Assembly: GCF_026559675.1 (NCBI RefSeq)
Contig: NZ_CP092891.1
Span: forward strand, 3,718,955 to 3,782,954
DNA from: Microbacterium oxydans
Lineage (GTDB): Bacteria; Actinomycetota; Actinomycetes; Actinomycetales; Microbacteriaceae
Direction: 5' to 3'
DNA: 64,000 nt
Positions 1 through 7,417 of the stretch are shown one piece after another (positions within the stretch are counted from its first letter, which is position 1; every line of letters begins with the position of its first letter). The notes beneath the pieces were generated by a model. It made no database searches, was not told the origin of the DNA, and saw nothing but the letters and a program-made list of their open reading frames with translations. A program made the position numbers and the translations under genes.

Positions 1-1451
1 AGCCCCTCGCCACGCGCCTCGGCTTCGACCGCGCGACGATCGCCAAGGCCGTGCAGGAAGCGCTCGCGGGCTCGACCGTCGGCACCCTCATGTTCGACGG
101 TCAGGAGCGCGACATCGTCGTGCGCACGCCGGGTGCGGAGCGCACCGCCGACAAGCTCGGCGAGATCGTGCTCCCGATCACGCCGCAGCAGACCGCAGCG
201 GCGCAGAAGGCCGCCGCCGAGGCCCTGGAGGCGAAGGCCGAGGCGAAGGCGGAGGATGCCCGGATCGAGGCGGAGAACGAACTCAACTCGCAGATCGACG
301 CGGCGGGTAGACAGCGCTCCGAGCTCTCCGCCCAGGTCGGCGCCCTGAACAAGCAGCTGGCGGCTCTCGCCGCCGCCCCCATCGTCCCCGAGGACCCGCT
401 GGACCCCGACGCGGAGGCGATGCGTCGGGCCCAGGAAGAGCGGGCCGAGCAGGTCTCCTCGCTGCAGGGCGCGATCGCCGCTGCGCAGTCCGGCATCGCC
501 GGTGCGGACGAGCAGATCACGGCGCTTCGCCAGGCGCGGTCCGATGCGGCGGCCCAACAGGCCGAGGCCGAGGCGGCCCAGGCCGAGCAGAAGGCGGCGA
601 CCGAGGTCACCGGGAAGGCGATCCCGCTCTCGGCGATCGCGACCGTCGAGGAGGAGCTCACGGCCCCGACGATCACGCGTGCCGACGGCGAGCGCCAGGT
701 GACCCTGACCGTGACCCCGAAGGACGGTGCGCTCTCGGCGGCGAGCCTCGCGATCGATCGTGCGATCGCCGAGACGGACCTGCCGGCGGGAGTGACCTTC
801 GAACAGGGCGGCGCGACGGCGCAGCAGGACGAGGCCTTCGGTCAGCTCGGCCTCGCCATGCTCGGCGCCATCGTGCTCGTGCTCCTGGTGATGGTCGCGA
901 CGTTCCGCAACTTCCGCGGGCCGCTCGTGCTGCTCATCTCGATCCCCTTCGCGGCGACCGGTGCGATCCTGGGCCTCCTGCTCACCGGGACCCCGATGGG
1001 CCTGCCGGCACTGATCGGCCTGCTGATGCTCATCGGCATCGTGGTCACGAACGCGATCGTCCTCATGGACCTCGTGAACCGTCTGCGCGAGGCCGGCGCG
1101 ACGCTCGACGAGGCGGTGGAGCACGGCACGCGTCTGCGCCTGCGCCCGATCCTGATGACGGCTGCGGCGACGGTGTTCGCGCTGATCCCGATGTCGCTCG
1201 GGCTGACGGGCGGCGGGGTGTTCATCTCGAAGCCGCTGGCCATCGTCGTGATCGGCGGGCTCGTGTCGTCGACGCTGCTCACACTCGTCCTGGTCCCGGT
1301 GCTGTACACGCTCGTCGAACGCCGCCGCGATCGCCGGATCGCCCGGCGCGCCGAGCGCCGGATCCGACGCGAGGAGCGACGCGCCGCCGCCTCCGAGGCC
1401 TCGACGGGTGTCTTCGACATCGAGGAGGACGCCGTGAAGGAGGCCCCCTAG
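1..1451 (+). CDS. RND-family efflux permease, C-terminal part (gene starts before the window)
   Basis: The frame is open from base 3 at the window edge, so this is the last ~480 residues of a longer protein; the GTG at 51 is internal. It belongs to the AcrB-like RND permeases, proton-driven exporters of the cytoplasmic membrane. A periplasmic part comes first, then about five membrane helices (bases ~840-1310) that include the characteristic LLMLIGIVVTNAIVLMD and RLRPILMT stretches, then an Arg/Glu-rich cytoplasmic tail. Between bases ~200 and 600 lies an Ala/Glu/Gln-rich segment that should form a long coiled coil, an unusual insertion for AcrB homologues. The stop codon overlaps that of the convergent DUF805 gene. 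The family call is firm; the substrate cannot be told. Confidence 0.9.
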   Translation, partial: PLATRLGFDRATIAKAVQEALAGSTVGTLMFDGQERDIVVRTPGAERTADKLGEIVLPITPQQTAAAQKAAAEALEAKAEAKAEDARIEAENELNSQIDAAGRQRSELSAQVGALNKQLAALAAAPIVPEDPLDPDAEAMRRAQEERAEQVSSLQGAIAAAQSGIAGADEQITALRQARSDAAAQQAEAEAAQAEQKAATEVTGKAIPLSAIATVEEELTAPTITRADGERQVTLTVTPKDGALSAASLAIDRAIAETDLPAGVTFEQGGATAQQDEAFGQLGLAMLGAIVLVLLVMVATFRNFRGPLVLLISIPFAATGAILGLLLTGTPMGLPALIGLLMLIGIVVTNAIVLMDLVNRLREAGATLDEAVEHGTRLRLRPILMTAAATVFALIPMSLGLTGGGVFISKPLAIVVIGGLVSSTLLTLVLVPVLYTLVERRRDRRIARRAERRIRREERRAAASEASTGVFDIEEDAVKEAP

Positions 1452-2014
1452 GGCGTGTCGGCGAGACCCGCCGTGTCGCGCGTTCTGTCCGGGGACGCGG
1501 ACTCGTCCTCCTCACTGATCGGTCCGTCGAACTGAGCGCCGGCCGCGCGCGAAGCTCTGGCCATCATGAGGAGCAGGATGACGGAGCCCAACGGACCGAG
1601 CAGCAGGAGGAGGAGCCATGACCCTGTGCAGTCGGAGTCGTGGAGGCGCCTCACCGCGAGGGTGATCGCGGGGATGAAGGTGAGGACGGACCAGACCACC
1701 GCGAGGGTCGCAACGATCGGGGGCGTCTCGACGAACGCCGCCGGCTCCTGAGAGAAGACGGCGAAATCGAACGCCCCCCAGGCTCCGACCGGGCCGATCC
1801 TCAGTTCGAGAGTGCCGTCCGTCGGGGCGACGAGCCACCCCAGAGCTGAACTGACCAGGATGTGGATGAGCGTCCACCACCAGTACTCGCTCAGGCTGGC
1901 CCGCCCGCGAAGGTGGAAGGCCCGTCCGAAGAACCTTCGCACCGCTGCGACGGGGCTCGCGCCGACCAGCGGAGCGTACGGCGAGGAGTGCGGTGTCTGG
2001 AGGGGAGTAGTCAT
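1448..2014 (-). CDS. DUF805 family membrane protein
   Basis: This 188-residue protein has the DUF805 layout: an amphipathic N-terminal segment (FFGRAFHLRGRASLSEYWWW, about residues 25-45) followed by four hydrophobic helices and the conserved VRRLHDSDCTGSW motif between the last two. Such small inner-membrane proteins are widespread and have no established function. The ATG at 2014 is chosen because it matches the start of the domain; the frame runs further upstream but that part looks non-coding. No clear Shine-Dalgarno sequence is seen. The TAG stop shares the palindrome CTAG with the stop of the convergent efflux gene, so the two genes overlap by four bases. Confidence 0.8.
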   Translation of the reverse strand: MTTPLQTPHSSPYAPLVGASPVAAVRRFFGRAFHLRGRASLSEYWWWTLIHILVSSALGWLVAPTDGTLELRIGPVGAWGAFDFAVFSQEPAAFVETPPIVATLAVVWSVLTFIPAITLAVRRLHDSDCTGSWLLLLLLGPLGSVILLLMMARASRAAGAQFDGPISEEDESASPDRTRDTAGLADTP

Positions 2015-2170
2015 ACCCAAGGTCTCGTGATCGGAAGCGCGGCTCGAACGGCCGGAAGCGTGGACGGGTCCGCTTCGAGCATTTCGCGGGCGCCGACGCT
2101 TGTCTGTAGGCATTTCGGGGGACAGGGCATCGGGAGGCCCCGGCATCTTCCGTGTGCCAAGCTGGGCGCC

Positions 2171-2572
2171 ATGGAAGCCAGCGATGACCTGTTCGTCCAA
2201 GCCCGCGCGACCGTCGGGTTCTTCCGCGTCTTGCTGGACGATGAGCACGAGATCGCCTACTCCGCCGGGTACCTCAGCGACACCGCAGTGACGGCGGGAA
2301 GCAGCACACGGAGCGAAGACCACACCTTTTCTGCCGTCGCCTGGCCGGCGGCCCTCGCACCGGCCCCTGGCCCTCGTCTGCACCACGAGAACGATGTCGA
2401 TGCGTATCTCGACGGCGCTTTCCTCGAGCGCTCGTCCTGGCGACGGACGGAAGACGCCTGGGTGACCTGGCTCCGTGTCGCGGACGATGTGCGACTCGAG
2501 GTGTCCCTCGTCGGCCGGGTCGCCGGCCCTCCGGCTGAACTTTCCATCGCGCGAGACACCCCGTCGCTCTGA
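2171..2572 (+). CDS. Small hypothetical protein
   Basis: This predicted soluble protein has 133 residues, with Asp/Glu-rich composition and normal high-GC third positions. I do not recognise the family. The ATG at 2171 is preceded by CAAGCT seven bases upstream and has no Shine-Dalgarno sequence, so it could be leaderless; the evidence is weak. The frame is open well upstream of 2171 but without convincing coding character. Call rests on composition and on the absence of a better reading frame on either strand. Confidence 0.45.
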   Translation: MEASDDLFVQARATVGFFRVLLDDEHEIAYSAGYLSDTAVTAGSSTRSEDHTFSAVAWPAALAPAPGPRLHHENDVDAYLDGAFLERSSWRRTEDAWVTWLRVADDVRLEVSLVGRVAGPPAELSIARDTPSL

Positions 2573-2696
2573 TCCGCCCGACGCCGGCCGAACGGCTCGC
2601 ACGGGGCTATCCGTGGATCAGCTGCGCGATCAGGAATCCGAGGTAGAACACGATGAATCCCAGACCGGGATCGCCGGGTCGCGGTCGGCGTCGTGC

Positions 2697-3116
2697 TCAG
2701 CTCGGCACGTTGTCGTCGAGCAGCGCGCGGAAGCTGCCGGCGAGCTGCACGACCTCGAAGCCGTTGTTGTGATCGATGAGATGCACCGGTCCGTTCGGGG
2801 AGATCCAGATCGGATTGCCGGCGCCGTCATCCGCGATCACGAGACCATCGACGAGATCCCCGTAGTCCGCTCGGCTCCGCATCGTGAGGTCCATACAGGT
2901 CTCGCTTCCGAGAAGGGACGCGTTGCCCCACCCGTGGACGGGCACCCCGACGAAGCAACCGCCCCAACGGCTCACGAACTCGACATAGTCCTCGTCGGGC
3001 AGCAGTCCGATGGCAGACAACCGCTCGCGGATCTCCGCGGCGGAGACGGGGTGACCGGCGCCGTACAGGGCCACGGTGCGCTCGATGCGCGCGACGAGCT
3101 CCTCAGACAACGGCAT
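2697..3116 (-). CDS. SMI1/KNR4 (SUKH) family protein
   Basis: The 139-residue protein carries the SUKH signature: an acidic N-terminal helix pair, LPDEDYVEFVSRWGG at about residues 39-53, and a C-terminal strand pattern containing NPIWISPNGPVHLIDH. Bacterial SUKH proteins often neutralise polymorphic or contact-dependent toxins, but no toxin gene is next to this one. It follows the alpha/beta hydrolase on the same strand with a 9-bp gap and has no Shine-Dalgarno sequence. A TAGGCT hexamer lies six bases before the ATG, suggesting its own leaderless transcript. The domain is clear; a role as an immunity protein is only inference. Confidence 0.8.
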   Translation of the reverse strand: MPLSEELVARIERTVALYGAGHPVSAAEIRERLSAIGLLPDEDYVEFVSRWGGCFVGVPVHGWGNASLLGSETCMDLTMRSRADYGDLVDGLVIADDGAGNPIWISPNGPVHLIDHNNGFEVVQLAGSFRALLDDNVPS

Positions 3117-3122
3117 GCCGCA

Positions 3123-3128
3123 AGCCTA
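3123..3128 (-). promoter_or_regulatory. -10 element (TAGGCT) for a leaderless SMI1/KNR4 transcript
   Basis: On the minus strand TAGGCT is followed by exactly six bases and then the ATG at 3116, the spacing at which transcription would begin on the start codon. Its first three bases are the TAG stop codon of the upstream hydrolase. No -35 match is evident. Confidence 0.5.
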
Positions 3129-3881
3129 TTCGCGGAGCACCGGTGATGCGCCCGAGGCCGCAGCCTGGATCAGGGTCGCGAGTTCGCGCGGCCGACTCCA
3201 CATCGGCCAGTGCCCCGTGGGGAGGTCGACGACGTCGAGGTGATCGAGCGTCGCGACCTCGGCGAACATGGCGTGTCCGGCACGCGCCAGTTCGAGCACC
3301 TGCGCACTCTCGATCGAGCAGCACACCAGCGTGGTCGGGATCGTGCGGCGCCGATCGTTCACGAGCTCGACGGGCTGACGCAGCACGGGACCGGGCTCGG
3401 GGATGGCCCGCTCGCGGAAGCGCTCGAGCGTCCCTGGGCACAGGCCCTCGAGGCTCGCCTGCTGCGCGAGCACCTCGAAGGGCGGGAGCGGAAGCTCCTC
3501 CACCTCCTCCGGAAGGTCGGGAGCGAAGACGCTGCCGGTCGCGACCGGTCCGGAGTCGACCCACACCACACGACCGATCAGTTCGGGGTGCCGATCGAGG
3601 ACGAGACTGACGGGGGCGTTCGCCCCGCTGTGCGCGACGATGATCGCGGGCTGCTCCTCAGAGACACCGAGCCGAGCCATGACGTCGAGGATCCCGGCGG
3701 CCTGATCGTCGAGACTCCTCGTCGCGCGCTCGGGATCGTTCGCGTCGAGACCCGCCAGCGTCACCGCGACCTGACGGGAGCGGTCGGTGCCCAGGTGTTC
3801 GAGGACCTCGTCCCACGCCCAGGCCCCCAGCCAGTGGCCGGCGATGAAGAGGATGGTCGGACTGCTCGTCGTCTGTGTCAT
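3126..3881 (-). CDS. Alpha/beta hydrolase
   Basis: The 251-residue protein has the alpha/beta hydrolase fold, with an oxyanion-hole segment (FIAGHWLGAWAWDE, residues 12-25), a nucleophile elbow VAHSGAN with Ser85, and a late catalytic His in PTGHWPMWS near residue 228. The elbow is a non-standard Ser-Gly-Ala in place of the common GxSxG. It is a cytosolic esterase-like enzyme with unknown substrate. It is transcribed divergently from the WYL-type regulator, a common pairing that suggests local control. Its stop codon doubles as part of the promoter of the next gene. Confidence 0.85.
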   Translation of the reverse strand: MTQTTSSPTILFIAGHWLGAWAWDEVLEHLGTDRSRQVAVTLAGLDANDPERATRSLDDQAAGILDVMARLGVSEEQPAIIVAHSGANAPVSLVLDRHPELIGRVVWVDSGPVATGSVFAPDLPEEVEELPLPPFEVLAQQASLEGLCPGTLERFRERAIPEPGPVLRQPVELVNDRRRTIPTTLVCCSIESAQVLELARAGHAMFAEVATLDHLDVVDLPTGHWPMWSRPRELATLIQAAASGASPVLRE

Positions 3882-3915
3882 GGCACCAGCCTCGTCCCCG
3901 CTCCGGGCAGGTGTG

Positions 3916-3932
3916 TGTCACTATTTATGTCA
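3916..3932. promoter_or_regulatory. TGTCA direct repeats in the hydrolase/regulator divergent region
   Basis: Two TGTCA copies (3916-3920 and 3928-3932) lie 12 bp apart around an AT-rich core in the 73-bp gap between divergent genes. On the minus strand the core reads TAAATA, a possible -10 for the hydrolase. They may be regulator half-sites; this is inference from position. Confidence 0.3.
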
Positions 3933-3954
3933 TGAATTCCGGGACGGCGATTCG

Positions 3955-4643
3955 ATGAAGCGCGCCGAGCGCCTCCACGCCCTGTCCGAGATGCTGCGCC
4001 GCAGCGGATCGCGGGGCACGTCCGCCGAGCGCCTCGCCCGGGAGTTCGAGGTCTCCGTACGCACCGTCAAACGCGACCTGGCGGCGCTCGAGCGCAGCGG
4101 CGCACCGCTCTGGTCGCGCCCGGGTCCGGGCGGCGGCTATGGACTGGCGGTCGGCGCGACCCTGCCTCCTGTCAGCCTGTCCCCCGCGCAGGCCGTGGCG
4201 CTCCTGGCGGCGGTGGCAGCGGCGGCCGATGCTCCGTACGCCGACTCCGCGACAGCCGGCGTCCGGAAGATCCTCGACGTGCTCGATCCCCGTACCCGCG
4301 CACGCGCCGATGAGCTGGCCCACCGCGTCTGGGTCGATGCGCCACCCTCCCCCTCACGCGCGATCAGGTCGGCGCTGGAGCCGAGCAGCGCGTCGTCCGC
4401 ATCCGCTACACCGCGGGAGACGGCAGCACCACCACCCGCGACGTCGAACCCGTGCTGTTCGCCTCCACGAACGGCCGGTGGTACCTGGTCGGGTGGTGCC
4501 GGCTACGAGACGCCGTGCGCTGGTTCACCGTGTCGCGGGTCGAGCGCGCCGACGTGACCGCGATCGCCTGCACCGGCCACACGGTCCACGAGGTCGGCGA
4601 GCCTCCGGCGAACGCCAGACCGGTGCACGGCGGAGCCGCGTGA
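3955..4643 (+). pseudogene. WYL-domain transcriptional regulator, interrupted by a frameshift
   Basis: The N-terminal half (ATG at 3955) has a DeoR/YafY-type winged helix, with the recognition region FEVSVRTVKRDLAALERSG at about residues 30-48 and GPGGGYGL just after it. The frame stays protein-like to about base 4380 (ending in RSALE) and then turns into Ser/Thr/Pro-rich nonsense. The expected continuation, the WYL domain (AEQRVVRIRY, then GRWYLVGWCRLRDAVRWF), is intact but sits in the frame starting at 4380 and ends at 4643. Regaining the frame needs 3n+1 extra bases near 4345-4385. Either the gene has decayed or the assembly lost a base; a GC-rich C-tract lies at 4342-4353. Such regulators usually control the neighbouring divergent gene. 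Confidence 0.8.
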
Positions 4644-4671
4644 GCGCGGGTCGATCACGCTGAGGAATGCA

Positions 4672-4705
4672 GAACGCCCCCTGTCCCGGAGGACAGGGGG
4701 CGTTC
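4672..4705 (-). terminator. Strong hairpin terminator after rplI
   Basis: A perfect 15-bp stem with a 4-base loop (CGGA) begins just beyond the rplI stop codon. It has no long T-run on the rplI side. It also lies downstream of the plus-strand WYL gene and could serve both convergent units. Confidence 0.75.
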
Positions 4706-4715
4706 TCGACGTGCC

Positions 4716-5168
4716 TTACTTGGCGGCGACGACCTGCAGCGTGATGACTGCGGTGACGTCGTCGTGCAGACGCACGGTCGCCTCGTGCTCACCGGTCACC
4801 TTGATGGGCGACGTGATGTGCACCTTGCGCTTGTCGATCGAGCCCAGGCCGGCGGCTGTGACAGCATCCGCGACGTGGTCCGTCTTGACCGAGCCGAAGA
4901 GACGACCCTCCTTGCCGGCCTTGACCGTGAGGCGCACCTTCGTGCCCTCGAGAGCGTTCTTCAGTGCGACAGCGTCGTCACGATCGTGGATCGCGCGTGC
5001 CTGACGCGCGGCCTGGATCGATGCGACCTGCTTTTCGCCACCGCGGGTCCACGCCGTAGCGAAGCCCTGCGGGATGAGGAAGTTGCGGGCGTACCCGTTC
5101 TTGACCTCGACCACGTCACCGGCGCTACCGAGCCCGGCGACCTCGTTCGTGAGAATCAGCTTTGCCAT
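4716..5168 (-). CDS. rplI: 50S ribosomal protein L9
   Basis: The 150-residue protein is full length for L9. The N-terminal RNA-binding domain ([14 protein letters not shown], then [12 protein letters not shown] at about residues 24-35) is joined by a long Ala/Lys-rich helix to a C-terminal domain containing [13 protein letters not shown]. It binds 23S rRNA at the base of the L1 stalk. It is the last gene of the rpsF-ssb-rpsR-rplI operon, 11 bp after rpsR, with the Shine-Dalgarno AAGGGG before the ATG at 5168. A strong hairpin follows the stop codon. Confidence 0.98.
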   Translation of the reverse strand: MAKLILTNEVAGLGSAGDVVEVKNGYARNFLIPQGFATAWTRGGEKQVASIQAARQARAIHDRDDAVALKNALEGTKVRLTVKAGKEGRLFGSVKTDHVADAVTAAGLGSIDKRKVHITSPIKVTGEHEATVRLHDDVTAVITLQVVAAK

Positions 5169-5179
5169 CTCGATACCCC

Positions 5180-5434
5180 TTACCGGCCGGCGCCAGCGTA
5201 GGGCAGGAGCGCCATTTCGCGCGCGTTCTTGATCGCCGTGGCGATCAGACGCTGCTCCTGCACCGAGACACCGGTGATACGACGGGCGCGGATCTTGCCG
5301 CGCTCCGAGACGAACTTGCGGAGGGTGGCGACATCCTTGTAATCGATGACACCGACCCGGATGGACTTCGCGGGAGCGGCGTTCTTCGCGCCCTTCCGCG
5401 GCTTGCGGCGGTCGCCGCTCGACTTTCCAGCCAT
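5180..5434 (-). CDS. rpsR: 30S ribosomal protein S18
   Basis: This is a full-length 84-residue S18, with a basic N-terminus and the core [19 protein letters not shown] followed by [30 protein letters not shown]18 pairs with S6 on the platform of the small subunit. It starts at an ATG with AAGGA eight bases upstream and lies third in the operon, 56 bp after ssb. The N-terminus carries none of the CxxC zinc-binding cysteines found in some actinobacterial S18 paralogues, so this is the zinc-independent form. Confidence 0.98.
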   Translation of the reverse strand: MAGKSSGDRRKPRKGAKNAAPAKSIRVGVIDYKDVATLRKFVSERGKIRARRITGVSVQEQRLIATAIKNAREMALLPYAGAGR

Positions 5435-5490
5435 TGTTTTTCCTTAGTGATGAGCGGATGCCGGCCGTGCGGGCCGGATCCAGAAGTTGT

Positions 5491-6006
5491 TCAGAACGGG
5501 GTGTCGTCGCCGAAGCTGCCCGGAGTGCTCCAGGCATCCGCGCTGGTCGACGAGCCGGGCGTGGACCACGGCTCCTCCGACACCTGCTGCTGCGCGGGGC
5601 GCGACTGTCCGCCGCCGCCGGCACCACCGGCACCGCCGGTCGAGGCCGCACGGGTGACCTGCGCGGTCGCGTACCGGAGCGAGGGGCCGATCTCGTCGAC
5701 CTCCAGCTCGATCGCGGTGCGCTGGTTGCCCTCGCGGTCCTGGTAGGAGCGCTGACGCAGACGGCCCTGCGCGATGACGCGCATGCCCTTCGTCAGCGAA
5801 CCCGCCACGTGCTCGGCGAACTCGCGCCACACGGATGCACGGAGGAACAGCGCTTCGCCGTCCTTCCACTCATTCGCGGCGCGGTCGAAGTTCCGAGGCG
5901 TCGATGCGATGGTGAAGTTCGCCACCGGCAGCCCGTTCTGCGTGTAGCGCAGCTCGGGGTCGGCCGTGAGGTTTCCCACCACGGTGATGACGGTTTCGCC
6001 GGCCAT
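5491..6006 (-). CDS. ssb: Single-stranded DNA-binding protein
   Basis: The 171-residue protein begins with the OB-fold of SSB ([20 protein letters not shown] at the N-terminus, then [24 protein letters not shown] at about residues 60-83). A Gly/Gln/Ser-rich linker follows, and it ends in the acidic tip DDTPF that recruits repair and replication enzymes. It coats single-stranded DNA as a tetramer. It lies between rpsF and rpsR, five bases after the rpsF stop codon, so it is made with the ribosomal proteins. The start at 6006 is set by the conserved N-terminus. Confidence 0.97.
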   Translation of the reverse strand: MAGETVITVVGNLTADPELRYTQNGLPVANFTIASTPRNFDRAANEWKDGEALFLRASVWREFAEHVAGSLTKGMRVIAQGRLRQRSYQDREGNQRTAIELEVDEIGPSLRYATAQVTRAASTGGAGGAGGGGQSRPAQQQVSEEPWSTPGSSTSADAWSTPGSFGDDTPF

Positions 6007-6011
6007 GGACG

Positions 6012-6380
6012 TCAGGCCTTCGCAGCCTTGGCGGCCTTGCGAGCAGCCTTCTCTTCGGAGCGCTTGGCCTCCGAAGCGACCATCGCCTGAGCCTCTTCCG
6101 AACGGAGGACCTTGGTGCGCATGATCTGCTCGTTCAGCTTCAGCTGACGGTCGAGCTCCTGCGTGGCCTCGCTCGTCGCGGTGAAGTTGACGACAGCGTA
6201 GATGCCCTCGGTCTTCTTCTGGATCTCGTAAGCCAGACGGCGCTTGCCCCAGATGTCGACCTTGTCAATCGAGCCACCATCGTTGGTGATGACCTTCAGG
6301 AACTTGTCGAGCGTCGGGGCGACCGTGCGCTCGTCGATCTCGGGGGTCAGAATGACCATGAGTTCGTACTGGTGCGTCAC
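6012..6380 (-). CDS. rpsF: 30S ribosomal protein S6
   Basis: The 122-residue protein contains the S6 core ([18 protein letters not shown], then [23 protein letters not shown] at about residues 44-66) and an Ala/Lys-rich C-terminal extension typical of actinobacteria. It starts at GTG 6380, behind a very strong Shine-Dalgarno AAGGAGGTG. It is the first gene of the operon and its product binds S18. In many bacteria the rpsF leader binds the S6:S18 pair; a CCGAA directly abutting the Shine-Dalgarno sequence here may be such an element. Confidence 0.97.
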   Translation of the reverse strand: MTHQYELMVILTPEIDERTVAPTLDKFLKVITNDGGSIDKVDIWGKRRLAYEIQKKTEGIYAVVNFTATSEATQELDRQLKLNEQIMRTKVLRSEEAQAMVASEAKRSEEKAARKAAKAAKA

Positions 6381-6496
6381 TTACCCACCTCCTTCGGACT
6401 AGAACGGCTCTCGGGACTTTCCCGGGAGCAGGAGGGTGTGTGCACGTGCCCGCCCCGAGAATCCCGAATGGACGCCGGAGGGCAGACAACCTCGAC

Positions 6497-6502
6497 AGTC
6501 TA
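6497..6502 (-). promoter_or_regulatory. Candidate -10 (TAGACT) for the rpsF operon
   Basis: TAGACT on the minus strand lies about 115 bp upstream of the rpsF start, inside a 255-bp stretch without genes that separates the operon from the divergent lipoprotein gene. No convincing -35 is seen. It is the best TANNNT match in the interval, nothing more. Confidence 0.35.
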
Positions 6503-6635
6503 GCGGACTCAAGCCGGAGTCGCGAACGAGCCCTCCGCCGCACCGGGCGCGATGGCAGCAGCCCGCGATGGTTTGGCATGCTGGATGGCAGTGCCCGGTG
6601 ATCGTCACCGGGCATCCGACCAGAGGGGGGACGCC

Positions 6636-7340
6636 ATGCGCGTCAACAAATGGGGGGTCGGCGTGATTCTCGCCGCCGCCGTTCTGCTCACCGGCTGTGC
6701 AGGAGGCGGAACCGACACCGCCACCGACGCCAAGACCGGCAACGGCGCATCGCAGGAGGCGGAAGCGCCGAAGACGGACTGCCCCGAGCTCAAGGAGGGC
6801 GCGACCGTCGACGGCTCCGAGCTCGGCGCCTGCATCGCGGACGCGATGGCGGACACGGCCGGCTACGCGGCGAAGACCAGCATCATGGGCATCGACTCGA
6901 CGTCGCGCTTCAACCCGTCCGAGAAGGCGGTCGAGTCGCTCTCGCCGGCCGGTTCGGTGATCGCCATCGGCGACGACGTGTGGGTGAAGTCCGCGACGAG
7001 CGACTGGCAGCCCGCCGACCCGAAGTCGAGCGACCCGGTCATCGCCGCGCTCAGCACCAGCGCCGCCGACCTCACGTCGATGGACCCGGCCACGGCCGCA
7101 GAGGCCCTCTCCGGTGAGTTCACCGTGACCGGCACGGGCGAGCGCCTCGGCCAGAAGGTGTTCCTCCTGAACGGGACCATCGAGCAGCAGGGCACCTCGA
7201 TCGAGGTCCTCTTCGAGGTCACGCCCGACTACGTGAACCTGGCGTCGACCAGCACCGCGTCCGTCGAGGGCCAGTCGGTGGAGGTCGTGCTCGAGATCAC
7301 CGAGTGGGACAAGAAGCAGGACATCGTCGCACCGCTCTGA
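6636..7340 (+). CDS. Secreted lipoprotein, LppX/LprG-like
   Basis: The 234-residue protein starts at ATG 6636 behind a GAGGGGGG ribosome-binding site. A basic N-terminus and a hydrophobic stretch end in the lipobox LLTGC, so the mature protein is anchored by Cys22 on the outer face of the membrane. The mature part begins with a short low-complexity linker and then shows an alternating beta pattern (DDVWVKSATSDWQPADP, then LASTSTASVEGQSVEVVLEITEWDKK near the end) resembling the LppX/LprG lipoproteins, which handle lipids in mycobacteria. That family link is moderate. It stands alone, followed by a strong terminator. Confidence 0.8.
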   Translation: MRVNKWGVGVILAAAVLLTGCAGGGTDTATDAKTGNGASQEAEAPKTDCPELKEGATVDGSELGACIADAMADTAGYAAKTSIMGIDSTSRFNPSEKAVESLSPAGSVIAIGDDVWVKSATSDWQPADPKSSDPVIAALSTSAADLTSMDPATAAEALSGEFTVTGTGERLGQKVFLLNGTIEQQGTSIEVLFEVTPDYVNLASTSTASVEGQSVEVVLEITEWDKKQDIVAPL

Positions 7341-7353
7341 GCGGAAGCGGACA

Positions 7354-7385
7354 CGGCGGGCCGGGGGTGATCCCCCGGCCCGCCG
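7354..7385. terminator. Bidirectional hairpin terminator
   Basis: A perfect 14-bp GC-rich stem with a 4-base loop (TGAT) lies between the convergent lipoprotein gene and the ABC importer operon, 13 bp after the lipoprotein stop codon. It can serve both strands. Confidence 0.8.
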
Positions 7386-7417
7386 TTCTGTCCGCAGAAG
7401 CGGTGTCGTATGCGGCG

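Noticed and set aside
4716..5651. L9 with a 160-residue N-terminal extension
   Set aside because: The extension crosses rpsR and part of ssb in the wrong frame; L9 is complete at 150 residues with its own ribosome-binding site.
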